64,000 nt of DNA from Strigops habroptila (GCF_004027225.2 NC_044277.2:32042495-32106494), one strand, 5' to 3'. Positions 39,245 to 52,553 are shown, counted from the stretch's first letter. The notes: generated from the sequence alone by a model not told the origin. Program-made: numbers and translations.

Positions 39245-40696
39245 TCAAGAAGACCCTGAATGTCTGTAACGGAATTTCTAAAGTGAGGGATCCACTCCAG
39301 TGTACTCCAACTGTGAGCTAATCGCAGTCTCCAACTGCACAAGTCCAAGTCTGACTCAGTTTAGAATAGTGTGTCAGGAGAGCACTTTCAGGAGTGCACC
39401 TAAACTCCTTCCTAGTCCTGAGAAGAAAAAAAAGGTCTCCATTCTTTTCAAGAATAAATTTTAAGTATCTGTTTAATACCACACCTAAACTTTATTTTTC
39501 TTTCAAATTGTACTATTTTTCCAAGACGGAGTTTTTGTCATTTCCAGGCAGCCCTATGCAGCACTATAGTATCCACATTAAAAACAAAACAAAAAAAAAC
39601 AAAACCAAAAAAACAAAACAAAACAAAACGAAACAAAACAAAAGATTAGAAAGCTGTATACATATTCAGTATCAATATGAGCATCAATTTTGTATGCAGA
39701 TCCAGCCACAGGCCATATGATTAAACTTCTGTCTCACCATGCTGATGAGCATCTAAACTTCTGGCTAAAAAACAGACTGAGAATAAAGGTTTGCTAGAAA
39801 GGTTCTGTGTTACCTTGTAGTACAGGCCACAAAAAGGCACTCACAGAAATATTTTGACTTTCAAATTAGATAACTATGGCTTCTGACTTTGAATATACAC
39901 CTCAAAGCTTAGAAAGCATTCTCAAAGGGTTAACATTTGAGGGATCTAGGTTCCCATTCTGAGTTGTTTTGCTCACCAATTCCCTTACTGTGAATGGGGA
40001 TGATGCCATTTCTCACATTGCACACACACAAATGGGTGTGGCAAAAATATGTGTTTCTTAGCTGAAGCGAGTACACTAGTGCAAGATGGACTTTGCTGAA
40101 TTAAACCCAATTACCAAGTGCCAAAGCCTATCCTGGCCTGGCCAGGATTGTCAGCGTTACTTGGTCTTCTATTTTCTCTGGCACTAATGACAGTTTCTTT
40201 CACTTTTATCTGGAGTTACTTTACACATGAGGAGCTAAAAATAGAATGAAGCAAAACAAATCAATTAGACATCATCAAAAAAATAAAACTTGGATGTCTT
40301 AATATTTAATTAGATTTGCAACTTAACATGTGAAGCTAAGTAAGAATCACTATTCTGCAGTGAGAAGGGGCAAGTTATCAATAGGTAACTAGCTGCACTG
40401 CTTATATCAATGATTCTGGTTTTCACACTCCTGGAGTGCAAGTATCAATAGCATAACCTTTTTACTGACATTCACTCTCAAGCCTTCAGGTTTGGGTCTT
40501 TTTTCAAAATACATATTTCAGGTATATACAATAATTTTCTAGAGTTGCTCATTTATTTCAGCATAAGTGATATTTTCATAACTACAAATAAGGTAGGTCT
40601 TCAGAGTTCAGTGCAAAAATACCCGAGCTTGTTCTGGAGCCATCTGTGAATATATCTGGCACAGTTAGTGCCTCTGGGCATAGTTCATGATTAACA
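39245..40696. other. Intergenic, no gene seen
   Basis: AT-rich DNA apart from the A-rich low-complexity run at 39583-39645. Open frames are short and featureless. Confidence 0.5.
39583..39645. repeat. (CAAAA)n-type low-complexity run
   Basis: A run of CAAAA and AAAAC units with single-base interruptions (a CC near 39605 and a G near 39630). It could be a decayed poly(A) tail but no retroelement body is recognisable to its left. Confidence 0.8.
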
Positions 40697-40925
40697 TAGC
40701 CAAACGCCACATCTACACATCTTTTAAACACCTTCAGGGACAGGGACACAGACACTCCCCTGGGCAGCCTCTTCCAATTCTTGGCAACCCTTTCAGGAAA
40801 GAAATGTTTTCTAATAGTCAATCTAAACCTACCCTGGTGAAACTTGAGGCTGTTTTTTCTCTCATCCTAACACTTGTCACTCAGGAAAACACACCAACAC
40901 CCACCTCCCTTACAACCTCCTTTCG
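40697..40925 (-). mobile_element. CR1 LINE, short old fragment
   Basis: CGCCACATCTACACATCTTT, CCCTGGGCAGCCTCTTCCAA and 'AATCTAAACCTACCCTGGTG' are reversed CR1 3' coding sequence. The extreme 3' tip is missing or unrecognisable. It resembles the 34477-34960 copy in type. Confidence 0.8.
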
Positions 40926-43900
40926 GAAAAAGCACAACAGCCATATTATAGGCGATCTCAGATTAATGTGTACATCTCTCCTGAAAAATCATGTTCTTTA
41001 GTACCATCCATATGCATGGGCCACAAAAAACTGATGTAATTGCAGTGATGCTACATCCAAATTGTATTTCGTCCTAGGAGACTTCTATCTGTTACTGATG
41101 ATCTGTTATATATGCTGAACTAGTGGTAATACATTTGAGCTTTGAGTAGAAAAAGGTGCTTCCTCTTTACAGGTGACAGAGTTAGACAGAGATTAGAGAG
41201 TGTGGAGAACCCAGTCTCCTAGTGCTCCCAGTCCCATCACTGACCTGCTATTACTTGGAAAAAATTGAGAAATAATACAAATTGCATGTCTGTAGCTGGT
41301 GTGAGTCAGCCTATTTGCTGCTGGATAACCGCCAAATCATCCAATCAGTTAAATGGCACAAACTGGAATTTAACTGGGGGGGAGTAAAAAAGAGGTCCAA
41401 GATCTAGCCCAAGTGAAGCCGCTAGGAAAAGATTTCAATAGAATATTTGTTGTTTAATTAATCTTCATTTCTTAGGTGACCTCTCAGATACTTAAGTGTT
41501 ATGGACTGCATAACTTCTTTCATTAAGTGTAAGACATCTGTCATTTTGACCGATTGCTTGCAATTCAGTAAAGCCTGCCTGATTTTTAAGGCAGAAACAC
41601 TGATAAATACAAATGTTCAAAGTCCTTCCAAAATAAGTACTTAAAAGCTTGTATAAATGAAGACACGGCTTTTTCAAAAGTCTCAAAATATTTATCAGGA
41701 CATAAATCTTCTTAATACAAATGTTTTCAACTCTGCTTTCAATCATTCAACCATTTCCAGCAGCAAAAATTACCACACTTTATGTCAAATTCAGTACATT
41801 GGCTGCCTGACTGCAGCAGAAGTGCCACTCTCTGAGTATACCAAAAGCCGGAAAAGCCGAAACTGTCTGAAACAAGTAACAAAAGAAAGAACAGTTGTTG
41901 TTTCTGTGGTTTCAGGTGGGGTTTTTTTCTCTCAGGGTTGAGGAGGGATTCAGAAAGTACCCTGGGCATCACAAAGGAGAATTATGGGAGTCAAAAGAAG
42001 ACACTGAGGCAGAAGGGATGCTGTTCCCACAGCTATGCTGCCCCCACAGCTATGCTGCCTCCACCCCTGAAGTGTTTTCTCCCATCTTTTCTCCTCACCA
42101 CCACCACACTGCATCTCCTCCAGCCTCTTTGGAGAGCATGTACCAGGTGAAAGCTCATGGGGTGGGATGCTGTGCGGGTATGAACTAGCAGGAGGGGAAT
42201 GGGCACAGAGCACCAGCCGGTTCACCAGCTGACTGAAGTACAAAAGACTACCTGAAAATTTCACATTAGTGATAGAAACAAATAGCAAACAGTGAGAATT
42301 TTCTCTCTCCTTTGCCAATTTTAATGATGGATTTGTTTTTTACCTATAGGTGATGATATCATTATGGGGGTTCACTAAAGAACTCATTTTCAGCTTTCTG
42401 CAATCCAAATGCTTCTTAAAGATTAGTTCTCAAAATGGATCTGAAAGCCTCTGTCTCTTGCAGACCTCTCAGCTGGTATGTCTTTATCTACCAGGTTTCA
42501 GGTCTACTGCTCCCAGAAAAGGAGCTTGCAGTTCAGTGATGAGCAGGTCAAAATTACATCATTTTATATATCAATTAAGTTTAATCAGTAGGTCTCACTT
42601 GATACAAAACCTGCAGCTCTGTCTTTTGACTGGTACCTGCATACTGTCTGAAGGCCGTCAGGACAGAAACACTCATTTGAAGTTGTTTTCAGTATTCGAA
42701 GGGGCTGTCAGTAGATGCTGAGACATTTTTTCACAGCTTTTTCCCATGCAAGTGTAAAGGACATACAAATAGATCTAGCAAGTGGGACATTCAAAACAAA
42801 AAGAGAGAGTTTTTACACATAATGGTTAAGTCTCAAAACTCCTTGACACAGGATAGTGACTGCTAAAAGTGTATATATGTTTAAGAAAACACTGACAAGT
42901 ACATTGAAAAGAAATACCTGGGGTAGGGGGTAGTATTAAACACACAGAACCATTTCTACCTCAGGAAGCCCCTGTGCCACAAACCATTGTCAACTGGGAC
43001 ATTTCTCAAAGCAATTGTCATGGTATGATTCCTCTAAACTTATCTTCTCCCCTAGGCTTTTGCTTTAGGCCGTTGTTCAGGACAAGAGAGTGACCTAATA
43101 CAGACTCTCTTCTGTGATGCTCATTGGCTTGTTTTCTATGCAAAGTGAAAAATGGGCAAAGAATGGAACAGATGCTAATGTCATGGACTGGTTCTTCCCC
43201 TTCCTCAAGACTTATCAGTTCCGCAGATCAAGCGAGATACCCCCTAAGCCCAGACCCTTCAGTTTCTGGGCTTTCCTTCCTTAGAAGGAGCTAAGTGGGA
43301 GGTCAAGCCCTGGTTCTGTCTTGGTTGCATAACTGTCTTTAAACGTTTACCGAGATATGGCTTATCTCTGACTGTTTTTCTCCTCTTGTTTGCTTTTCTT
43401 ACAGCCCCATGTTTAACTAAACAAACAGCCCAACAGTCATCCCAACGGTCATGTCAACATAATGTATTCATTAACTATTTTAGCAGCTCCTCATCCATCA
43501 CTCTGGATATTAGAGCCTGACCTGGATATGGAAGCCCTGGTCTTTAAGGACAAGCATCTGGCTGGCTTAATGTTCATTCAACTGAGTTAGCTTGAAGTGA
43601 TGATAAGCACAGCTGGGCTTATTTAAATGTGGAAGAATATAATCTAAAACACACTTCAAATACATAGATTCAGGTCTTCATTTTTAACCAGAAGTGCAAT
43701 TAACTACTGAAATGGGCTAACAGAGGAACTAAGGGACTGTCTGTGTCCTGGAAACTTAATGCCAAGGTAAACGGGTATGGTTTAGTCAAACATGTTATTT
43801 GGTGAGGTCCAAGTTGTGACTTGGAGGAAAGGGATGAGGGAGGTAAGAAAACTGAAGCTTTATGTTATACTATAGGTGACATTAAAATGACCCATTCTGG

Positions 43901-45614
43901 CCTATGAAAGACTCCCTGATTTCAAAGCCATGTTCTAGTGGAGCATTCATCCCTCTAGTGATTCCACATTAAACATAATTATTTGGATCATTCATAAAGC
44001 TTTTTAAATATCCCATCATATTACATAAAATGGTAAAAACAAATGTGAAATAGAGAGAGGATATGATCATCTTCCTCTAGATCCATTTTGCTTTTACTTA
44101 TCTCCTTCACAGTTCTATTTATCTCCTGTTCAATAACTAACCTGATAATAGATTCATTATTTACAAAGCAGTGTCTGGTCTACCTTTTATACATGACTTC
44201 ATAGATTTTTCTTTTTCAACTGCCATAATGATGTTTTAAAATATTTTCCAGTGATGTGATGTTTACTTGCTCTGCAGTTCTTGATTCAAACACTTCGGTA
44301 TTATGCATTTTCATGCAGCAGCTGTAACCATACTTGATCTCAGAAACAATACATCTTATTATAAATGCATTTTTTTTTACAACAAAATCCCTCTTCGCTA
44401 CCTGTCAAGTTTAATAAAATAACTGCAATGGTGGGGATAATTCCTCAAGTAATGGCAGGGCGTTTCCAACTGTTTATATTTTCCTTGCTTTGTGGAGTTG
44501 TCTGTAATTGCTGTTGTCAAATGCAGTTTTGAAACAATGAAAAGCCACATTTTCTTATTTTTACTGTGAGTGATTTTGCAGCTGCGACACTCTTCACTAC
44601 TTTCTCTTAAATTTTTGCATGAGGAGGCAAGTCATGTCCCAACTAGCAGAAAAAAAAAATGAAGAGTGTTAAAAACCACAGGGGGTAAAAACTTTTTATC
44701 TGTAGATTCCACAGGGAAATACTGTGTCTTTTCTTACCCTTTTTGCTTACCTTTTGCTTTCTGTGTTTCAATTCCAGCCTACATGCATAAGGCAAACGGA
44801 AGACCATAAAACTTGGCAATTCTTTGGCTGGTGGATGAATTAATCTCAAAGGATTGCCTGTAAACCAGTTTGCAGAACTAATAGTTCAGCTGCAGTAAAA
44901 CAGGAGCACTCTCTTGTACCATTTAGAATAGGAGGAAGCTTGTCACTGAACAGAGAATAAAGCATTTTTTATTTTCCTGCTGTAAAGTGCTGAGGTCAAG
45001 TCAAAGACTTCAGTCCTTGCTACTGAACCTTGGCAGAACCATTTATAAACTCTGAATTCCCCTTCAAATACAGGTGACTTTAGGTTGGATTTTCTTAACT
45101 GGATTTTTTATGCAGAAACTAAACCTCCACACCGCTCTTTCCTGCTTCATAGTAGAGCATTATGTACAGACTGCAAATATCTCAGGCAACTTTCATCTTT
45201 AAGTTACAATTTATATAACCCATCTCAAAATTTATAACCCATTCAACAAGTAATAGATCACAATAACTATTTTAAATCCACCAGAATTTCAGAAGCCAAA
45301 TCTGTGAGTCTGACCTATATTTTTTAACCCATTGCAATAAATTAAATCTTGAGGAAATCTCATAGGCATATGCACTGACATGTTGTGATTTGATTTGATT
45401 TGATTTGATTTGATTTGATTTGATTTGCTTGCTCGAAAGGCAGTGTTTCTGACCTATTGACCTGAACAGTCCTCTCCATCGAAGTGAGCAACTCAAGTTT
45501 TATGAGATGGCTGGTTCCCCTGCCAGCACACACAATGCTGGGCCAGTGGAGCCTGGGAAGAGGTGATCCTCAACTGGTGTGTTACCGGAGGTGCAGTGCT
45601 GCCAGTTGTGGGGG
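40926..45614. other. Intergenic, no gene seen
   Basis: About 4.7 kb without a supportable gene. A 17-bp tandem duplication (CCCACAGCTATGCTGCC twice) lies at 42026-42059. Two places, 43017 and 43179, start with TGTCATGG like a retroviral LTR edge, but no matching ends were found. A pentamer repeat near 45.4 kb is listed separately. Confidence 0.5.
45386..45427. repeat. (TGATT)n microsatellite
   Basis: TGATT repeats about eight times without interruption before decaying at TGCTT. This ordinary microsatellite lies about 190 bp left of the LTR. Confidence 0.92.
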
Positions 45615-46177
45615 TGTCATGGTTTAACCCCAACAGGCAACTAAGTACATCACAGCCACTGTTCCCTTCCTTCCTCCTTTGCTCCCTCCCTCCAATCCCC
45701 AGTGGGATGGGAAGAAGAAGAAGAAAAAGGTAAAAACTACAGGTTAAGATAAGAACGGTTTATTAACAGAAATAAAGTCAATAATAATAATAATAGGGAA
45801 AAGAGAGCGAGAAAGGAAAAACACAAGCAATGCACAATACTCACCACTCATTGACCAATGCCTAGCCATTCTCCAAGCAGCAATCGGTGGGTCCCGGCCA
45901 ACTTCCCCCAGTTTACATACTAAGCACGACATTCTACAGTCTGGAAATCCCTTTGGCTAGTGTGGGCCAGGTGTCCTGTCTCTGCTCCCTTGCAGCTTCT
46001 TGTGCCCCTCCTCACTGGCAGAGCATGAAACTGAAAAGTCCTTGATCAGGGCAAGCGCTACTTAGCAACAACTAAAACGTTGTGTTATCAGCATTATTCC
46101 CAGACTACATGCAAAACACAGCACTGCACCAGCTAATAGAAAGAAAATTAACTCTATTCCAGCTGAAACCAGGACAG
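45615..46177 (-). mobile_element. Solo LTR of an avian endogenous retrovirus
   Basis: The 563-bp unit starts TGTCATGGTTTAACCCC and ends GAAACCAGGACA on the plus strand, so both ends have the TG...CA form. Read on the minus strand it begins TGTCCTGGTTTCAGCTGG, has a weak TATA-like GTATGTAAAC (45911-45920) and an AATAAA signal (45759-45764) in the expected order, which sets the orientation. Flanks share GGGG on both sides, consistent with a 4-5-bp target-site duplication. The minus-strand 5' flank has no purine-rich tract and the other side no primer-binding site that I recognise, so it looks like a solo LTR left by recombination. I recall this LTR type from many bird genomes, probably the ERVL group, but the name is untested. 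Confidence 0.88.
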
Positions 46178-49100
46178 GGGAACATGCACACCAGCATCAC
46201 TGGGACAGCATCTGCAGTGCTGTGTGAACAGAAAGCTGCTTGCCAGAGAGAAACACAGCTATGGCTGCCTCCTGTAGAGCTCTATTGTGCTAATGGCAGT
46301 CCCTCAGGGGTGTCCCTGTACCGGCTTGGGTGGCCTGAGGTTGCAGTCCCTTAGAGGTGTATGTATGTACCACTCAGCAGCATCCAACCCTGTTTCCATC
46401 CACTGAGGGTCCCATGGGCTCCTTCAACTCCCCAAAGTTCTGGTGCATGCCAGGTTGCTCATCCCAGTGCTAGAGTTGTCAGGAATCGGCTGTGGCTGGC
46501 ACAGTGTGGTCCATGGCCTCTTTCTGTTCCCATCACCCCCACAGCTTCCCACTGCCCATGTCTTACCACTCATGGCCAGCAAAGCCCCATCAAATGGCTG
46601 AATTGAAAAGCAAAATTAAAATCACACTTTTCTCAACGGAGGGATCAACCAAAGAGACACGAGTCGGGGCTGACTCATGAGCCAGTGCTCCCAGTTCAGC
46701 CACAGCTCTTGCTGTGTTTCTGGAGGGACTCTCCACAGCCTGTGCTCCAAGTCCCCTGAGCAGCTCAGGCTCACTCAGTGGTCCCCACAGCCTCAGGAGG
46801 GATTGCTATGAGGAGTTGTTAATGTTTTTTGATAATCTGGAAATGTAGCAATTAATTACATGTTATTAGTATTTATTCTTAAACTAGGACAGAAACTGTT
46901 TGTCATGGCTGGTGTACAACACTCTGAAGCTGCCAGTGTCACATATGATATCAACTTCTTGGCAAGAAGGAAGCTCTCAAAAGTAGACTCTGAAAAGACA
47001 ATTTTTATGTTAATAATTCACCATAGTTTTCTTTGTGGTCAAGAATGCCTTTTCTGAATGTTCACATTGTTGGGATAAGTAGAACAATATAAAATAAGTG
47101 GGATGAATAAATGTGTTTTTCTAACAAAAATCAGCATTAAACAAGGAGTATTCTTTTGTGACTGGGTTTCTGCATACACCAAGGGTGTTTATAACAGTAC
47201 AGATGGCTTGTGTTTCAACCTTAATTTAAGTTTCTGGCTGGATTGTAGTCTGTATCAAAGAGAATTAGAATTTTAATACTAGTCTTGTATTTAATTCCAA
47301 AACTGTTGGAGTTGATTATTTGTTTACATATTTTGCTCCAAGATAAAATCTCAATGACAGTAAATAAATAGTGACATGAAATCACTATTTATTTATCAAC
47401 ACTAACAGAATTAATTTGAACTGAACTGATTTTCTAAAAGGGTTTTTAAAGGGGTTGTGTGTTGGTTTTATTTTGTTTTCTGTTGGGTTGGTTTTGGGGG
47501 TTTGTTTTCTTTTTTGCAACCATTTTAACTTTATTGCTGTGTTGCGGAAAATGCTGGCTTTGCACTGAATACTGCTCTCATTTGTTGTGTCCTCTCTAAT
47601 GGAGTTTTGGTTAGCAAATACACTTTGAAAGTAAGCGTTCCAAGTACTGATATTTGCTTATAATCTTACCTTTGGGAACATATTTATGGGGTAGGGCATC
47701 CTGTGGAAATTTTCTCCCTCTGTGAAATACACCAGTTTAGTAGTTTTACTCTACTGCTATGCTATTTTTATAGACTGAGTATTGCACATCAATACATTAT
47801 GGGGATATACACCAGCAAGAAGAAAACCTGCTTGAGCTGTAAAGACATTACTGGTACAAGGACAACTGGGTATGACTGAGCTATGAAAGCTGGAAATAGG
47901 GTTAGTGCAAAAGTTTTAACCATCTGAGAACTGAGGTTCTGCTCTAGCTTTGCAATGATGATGGGGGGGCAAAAAGCCAAACTTATTTTAAGACACAAAC
48001 TGACTGCAAAGTTTGACAAACAGAAGAGGTGTCTTGTAGGAGGAGGAGGCATGAATTTATGTGATGAATGAAATGGTTTTTTTCCATGGTAGTAGTTTAC
48101 AATTTAAAGTGCAACATGTTGTGAAAAGGGCCAGGACTGTCCTGAGCATGAACTAGGTTCTATCTTCAAGCCCTCTGACCTGCACACCCAAATGAGGACT
48201 TGGGGATGACCTTGAAATGGACATTTTAAAAGCATTGGTTAACAGACTTGTAAAAAGGAGAGGGAAATAGAGGCAGACATGAAATGTAAGTTAAAAAACT
48301 GGAAAAGCTACAAAAAGTACTTGATAAAATGGTGCCTTGTTAGCGAAAAACCTGCTGTTAATTGTGTCCTTTTTGCACTTTGTCTCAGGCAAGGAAGAGA
48401 AACAGACTTGCTGAAATTCTTACAGTAATGATAAGCAGTGCAAACGGTACTCTGAAACTGAGGGTCTCTTTATAGATTGCCAAATTCCGAAAGATCACAA
48501 AGACTAGGCTTTTTGCAAATCGGCTGTGGCACAAAGCTGAGAGGAGGCTTCTCAGATACCTTGCAAAGCAGGACAAATTTAGGCAAGTTCTTAGGATGTA
48601 TTTTTTATTCCAGAAAGTGTAGTAAGCAACTAATAGGATGCTCTCCTACACTTTGTTATAACCAACCATTAAATGGTGAGCATGAATTAGCAATTTCAGT
48701 AAGACTAAACAATAACAACGAAGGTTCATGTTTCTTAGGAAAAGATTAAAGGAAGACACAAAGATGGGAATTTAAGGAATACATTTCAGTACTTTCATAA
48801 TGTATGTTACATTTTCCCAGGAAAACAATGTAGGAAAAAGAGGAGTTCAAAAGAGTTGACAATTTCTTAAACAGTCTGTGCTAAAGGTATCAATTGTTGC
48901 AATGAGGAAGATGAAAATGTATCAAGAGCTCTTTAGGCAGCTTAAAGGCTCTCTAGTATCCTCAAAATACAAGGAAGCATACAAATAAGGCCAAATTAGT
49001 ATCAGTATTAATCAATAGCTTAAGGATATAGGCTCAATTCACAGAGTAAAATCTCTTGCTCCTATTTATTAATTATGTCAAAGGTTATCAGAAGATAGTG

Positions 49101-49956
49101 TTAGTTGAAATATGAAGCAGACACTATTCATTGATCATTCTCTGTTGCACTGCTTCTGTTACAGGTTTGGAAAAGAGTTTTTCAGAAATTATACCTCGTC
49201 ATACTACTTATATACAATGTATCAGCCAGACTTCAGAGACTAAAGAGAAAATAATTTATCACATATAACAACTCCCTGTTTTAAACATGGCCATCAAGGT
49301 TCGTATTCAGAGAGAGGTACTACAATTTGGAAAACTATCTAGTGTTTTCTTAAAGCTACTTGAGCAGACAGTGTGGAGTCATCGCCTCTTGAGAAAATTA
49401 TGCAAATGTCTTACCCAAACACTGCTGACCATAAACCACGTACTTGTACTGAGCTCCTTTCGACGAAGCACAGTGACTACACTTCATAAGCAAAACTTCA
49501 AGTGTAGGCATGTAAACCCCGTAAACATTTGGCATGGCTGGGCTAGACAGGAAAATTCCACCATTTGCATTCATCTGAAATTTAGCTGTCCGCCATGTAG
49601 CACAAAGAAGAATAAGACAGTTGCCAAAATAATACATGTAGGTACTTACTGGCCTTTTCTCCAGCTTGAGGAATGAGCCAATTCATGTTCCTAAACAGCT
49701 AACTAGCTTTTTTTGCTTTTTTTTTTCTCTTTTAATCTACCTTGTGCTTTTTGCAAGTACAGAAGTAAAAAGTCATAATATGCAAACTACAGAAATAAAC
49801 ATTTGCATTTCTGTTGAGCTTTCCAGCTGGTGATGTTCTGGAACAGTGGCACATGATTGAAAAGCTCTTACTAAGTATTTTTAAATACTTCTTCAGAAGT
49901 CTCATTGAACCTAATCAGACCATTTCCACAAATAAGCTCAGTGAATAAGGGTGCCA
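46178..49956. other. Intergenic, no gene seen
   Basis: The first 600 bases (46178-46800) are richer in G and C and contain phrases such as GGTTGCAGTCCCTTAGAGG that faintly resemble retrovirus-derived repeats, but the match is too weak to annotate. The rest is AT-rich. A 129-codon frame (49287-49676, plus) has no recognisable domain. One perfect hairpin is listed separately. Confidence 0.45.
47361..47395. repeat. Perfect 14-bp inverted repeat, 7-base loop
   Basis: The left arm TAAATAAATAGTGA (47361-47374) and right arm TCACTATTTATTTA (47382-47395) are exact reverse complements around the loop CATGAAA. The next outward pair would be a G-U in RNA. The composition is AT-rich, which raises the chance expectation, but no mismatch occurs over the 14 pairs. 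Confidence 0.9.
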
Positions 49957-50247
49957 GAGAGGGACTCTTCATCAGGGACTGCAGTGATAGGACAAGGGGT
50001 AATGGGTTTAAACTTAAACAGGGGAAGTTCAGGTCAGATATGGAAGAAGTTTTTTACTGTGAGGGTGGTGAGGCACTGGAACACGTTGTCCAAAGAAGCG
50101 GTAAATGCTCCATCGCTGGCAGTGTTCAAGGCCAGGTTGGACAGGCCCTTGGACAACATGGTCTAGTGTGAGGCATCCCCGCCCATGGCAGGGGGCTTAG
50201 AACTAGACCTTAAGGTCCTTTCCAACCCTAACCATTCCATGATTCTC
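49957..50247 (+). mobile_element. CR1 LINE, 3' fragment
   Basis: This is the 3' end of a CR1 beginning at GAGAGGGACTCTTCATCAGG, with the C-terminal RT codons split by a frame change: 49905-50171 starts the frame and 49951-50166 finishes it, ending LDNMV. The 3' UTR ends CCAACCCTAACCATTCCATG. It is more diverged than the copies at 426 and 4355 but of the same 3' type. Confidence 0.93.
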
Positions 50248-51469
50248 TAATAAAAGATTTATAATTGGTACCCCGTAAATTACCTGGTAAAGGTTCAATC
50301 TCTGTTTTAGATTGTCTGAATATGAGTCTCAAAGGATAAAACACAGAAAGTGTTAGCACAACTATAAAAGAAAGAAAAGTTTCCACAGATTTTTGTAAAG
50401 TGAAACTTCTGCTTTTGGATCAATTGCCAATCTACCAGACTGATCACTGTCACACCATGCTTTCCCAGATATGCTCGTGATATGCAAATGGCTTAAGGAA
50501 TTTTACATGTGAAAAGGTCCCGTTTCTCAACCTGACTTACGTACGATTCTCTCACATGAACTACATTATATGTAATAATAAGGACATCAATTGTGGTCCT
50601 GATTCAGAGGTCCTAACTGCCCACAGTCTTACTGAGTTAGGTGGGACCTATATGTTCTAACAGGCAATCACAAAAAGACCATTGTCTTACAGATGAAGTA
50701 TTCATGATATTAAATATATTTCTGCCATTTAGGGTTTGGAGAACTGGCATTCTCTTTTGCAGATTACTTCGCAAAACTTGCAGTTATATTTCTAAGTGGT
50801 AGAATTGGAGCACAAAATGTTAAAGATAGGTCGAGCTAGAAATATGCATGAGTTTTCCTCATGGAACGCTAGGCAATGCCAAAAGTAACTGTCATATCAA
50901 TTACAGCTAGTGCCAAGCTATTATTACCAAGAACCATGCCTCAGAGCATATAAAGCTTGATAAATTCTTGCTTTTCTTAACCTCAGCAAGCAATTCCTTA
51001 AAATTAAATGATTTTTGCAAGCGGACTCAATATGTACAACTCCTCACACAAAGCGCTGTAAGTACAATTTCTGGCAGCACTAATGTAATAGGCAACATTG
51101 AAGTAACATCTGCCTAAGGTTTTGCCCTTTATTCTTTTCTTAAAGGGGCACCAATCCGCTCCCAGTTTCCCTATTCCCATAGCCAAAGCTGGGACTCCAC
51201 CAGCTCTGGTGAAATTGTTTACATAAGAAATCACTGTGGGTTATTAAATCACTAGTTATTAAGGCAATGCTATTGTAATATTCCAGTATTGCTGTGTTAG
51301 TGAATATATCTTATTTACTTTTGTTAAGCACCATCAGACTGCTAAATACCCAGCCCTATAGAAGCACAACAGATAATTGTGACACAGTAATTAGGCAACG
51401 TTAGCATCCTGCTCCAAAATCTAGTTCTGTGGTTGAATATCATGTAGGACATAGGGGTCCTTTCCCAAA
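50248..51469. other. Intergenic, no gene seen
   Basis: AT-rich DNA between two plus-strand CR1 copies. Open frames are short and featureless. Confidence 0.5.
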
Positions 51470-52553
51470 AAAGGTGGCAGGATCAATAGCCCAACTGAAG
51501 TGCATCTACACCAATGCACGCAGCCTGAGCAACAAACAAGAGGAGCTGGAAGCCATTGCACAGCAGAAAAACTGTAGTTCAGGTGCCATCACAGAAACAT
51601 GGTGGGGTGACTCGCACAACTGGAGTGCTGCAATGGATGGCTATAAACTCTTCAGAAGTCATAAGCAAGGAAGGAGAGGCAGCAGGTGGCCCTGTATCTT
51701 AGGGAGTATTTTGGTTTTCTAAAACTTAATGACGGTGATGATAGAGTTGAGTGTTTATGGGCAAGAATCAGGGGGAAGGCCAGCCAGGCAGATAGTAGTA
51801 GTCTGTTATAGACCATACAATCAGGATGAAGAGGCAGCCGAAATATTCTATAAGCAGCTGGGAGAAGTCTCACAATCACTCACCCTTGTTCTTATGGGGG
51901 ACTTCAGCCTACCAGATGCCTGTGGAAATACAGTACAGCAGAGATGAAATAGTCTCAGAAATATGGCATCATAGCTGGTATCAGAAACAGTGTGGCCACC
52001 AATATGAGAGAAGTGATTATCCCCCTGTACTCAGCACTGGTGAGGCTGCACTTGAAATACTGCACTCAGTTCTGGATCCTTCACTACAAGAAAGACATTG
52101 GAGCATGTCCAGAGAAGGGCAAAGAAGCTGCTGAAGAAGGGTCTAGAGAATAAGTCTTATGAGGAACTGCTGAGGGAACTGGAGTTGTTTAGTCTGCCGC
52201 AAAGGCGGCTCAGGGAGACCTTATTGATCTCTAGAACTACCTGAAAGCAGGTTACAGAGAGGTGGGTGTCAGTCTCTGCTCCCAAGGTACAAGTGACAGG
52301 ATGAGAGGAAATGGCCTCAAGCTGCACCAGGGAAGTTTAGACTGAATATTCAGGAAAATTTCTTCCCTGAAAGGGTTGTCAGGCACAGGAATAGACTGCC
52401 CAGGGTGGCAGTGCCCATCCCTTGAGGTATTTGAAAGATGCATAGATGTGGCACTTAGGGACATGGTTTAATGGTGGACTTGGCGGTCCTGGGTAAAGGT
52501 GGGACTTAATGATCTTAAAGGTCTTTTCCAACCTAAATGATTCTATGATTCTA
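51470..52553 (+). mobile_element. CR1 LINE with large internal deletion
   Basis: The left part (about 51470-51947) encodes CR1 endonuclease: IYTNARSLSNKQEELE, AITETWW and VLMGDFS are visible across two frames (51429-51722 and 51729-51947). From about 51955 the sequence jumps to the RT C-terminal region (GAAGTGATTATCCCCCTGTA, then TGGTGAGGCTGCACTTGAA) and runs to the 3' end near 52553 with ATTCTATGATTCTA. The late endonuclease and the catalytic reverse-transcriptase core are absent. One insertion with an internal deletion is the simplest reading; two adjacent insertions in the same orientation cannot be excluded. Confidence 0.85.

Noticed and set aside
43017..43450. Possible second LTR starting TGTCATGG at 43017 or 43179
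   Set aside because: I found no matching CA end, polyadenylation signal in order or target-site duplication.
46240..46800. GC-richer segment resembling internal endogenous-retrovirus repeat next to the LTR
   Set aside because: The resemblance is faint, and the LTR flank lacks the purine tract expected beside an internal region.
49287..49676. 129-codon plus-strand frame
   Set aside because: No similarity I recognise, ordinary AT-rich context and no splice or expression support.
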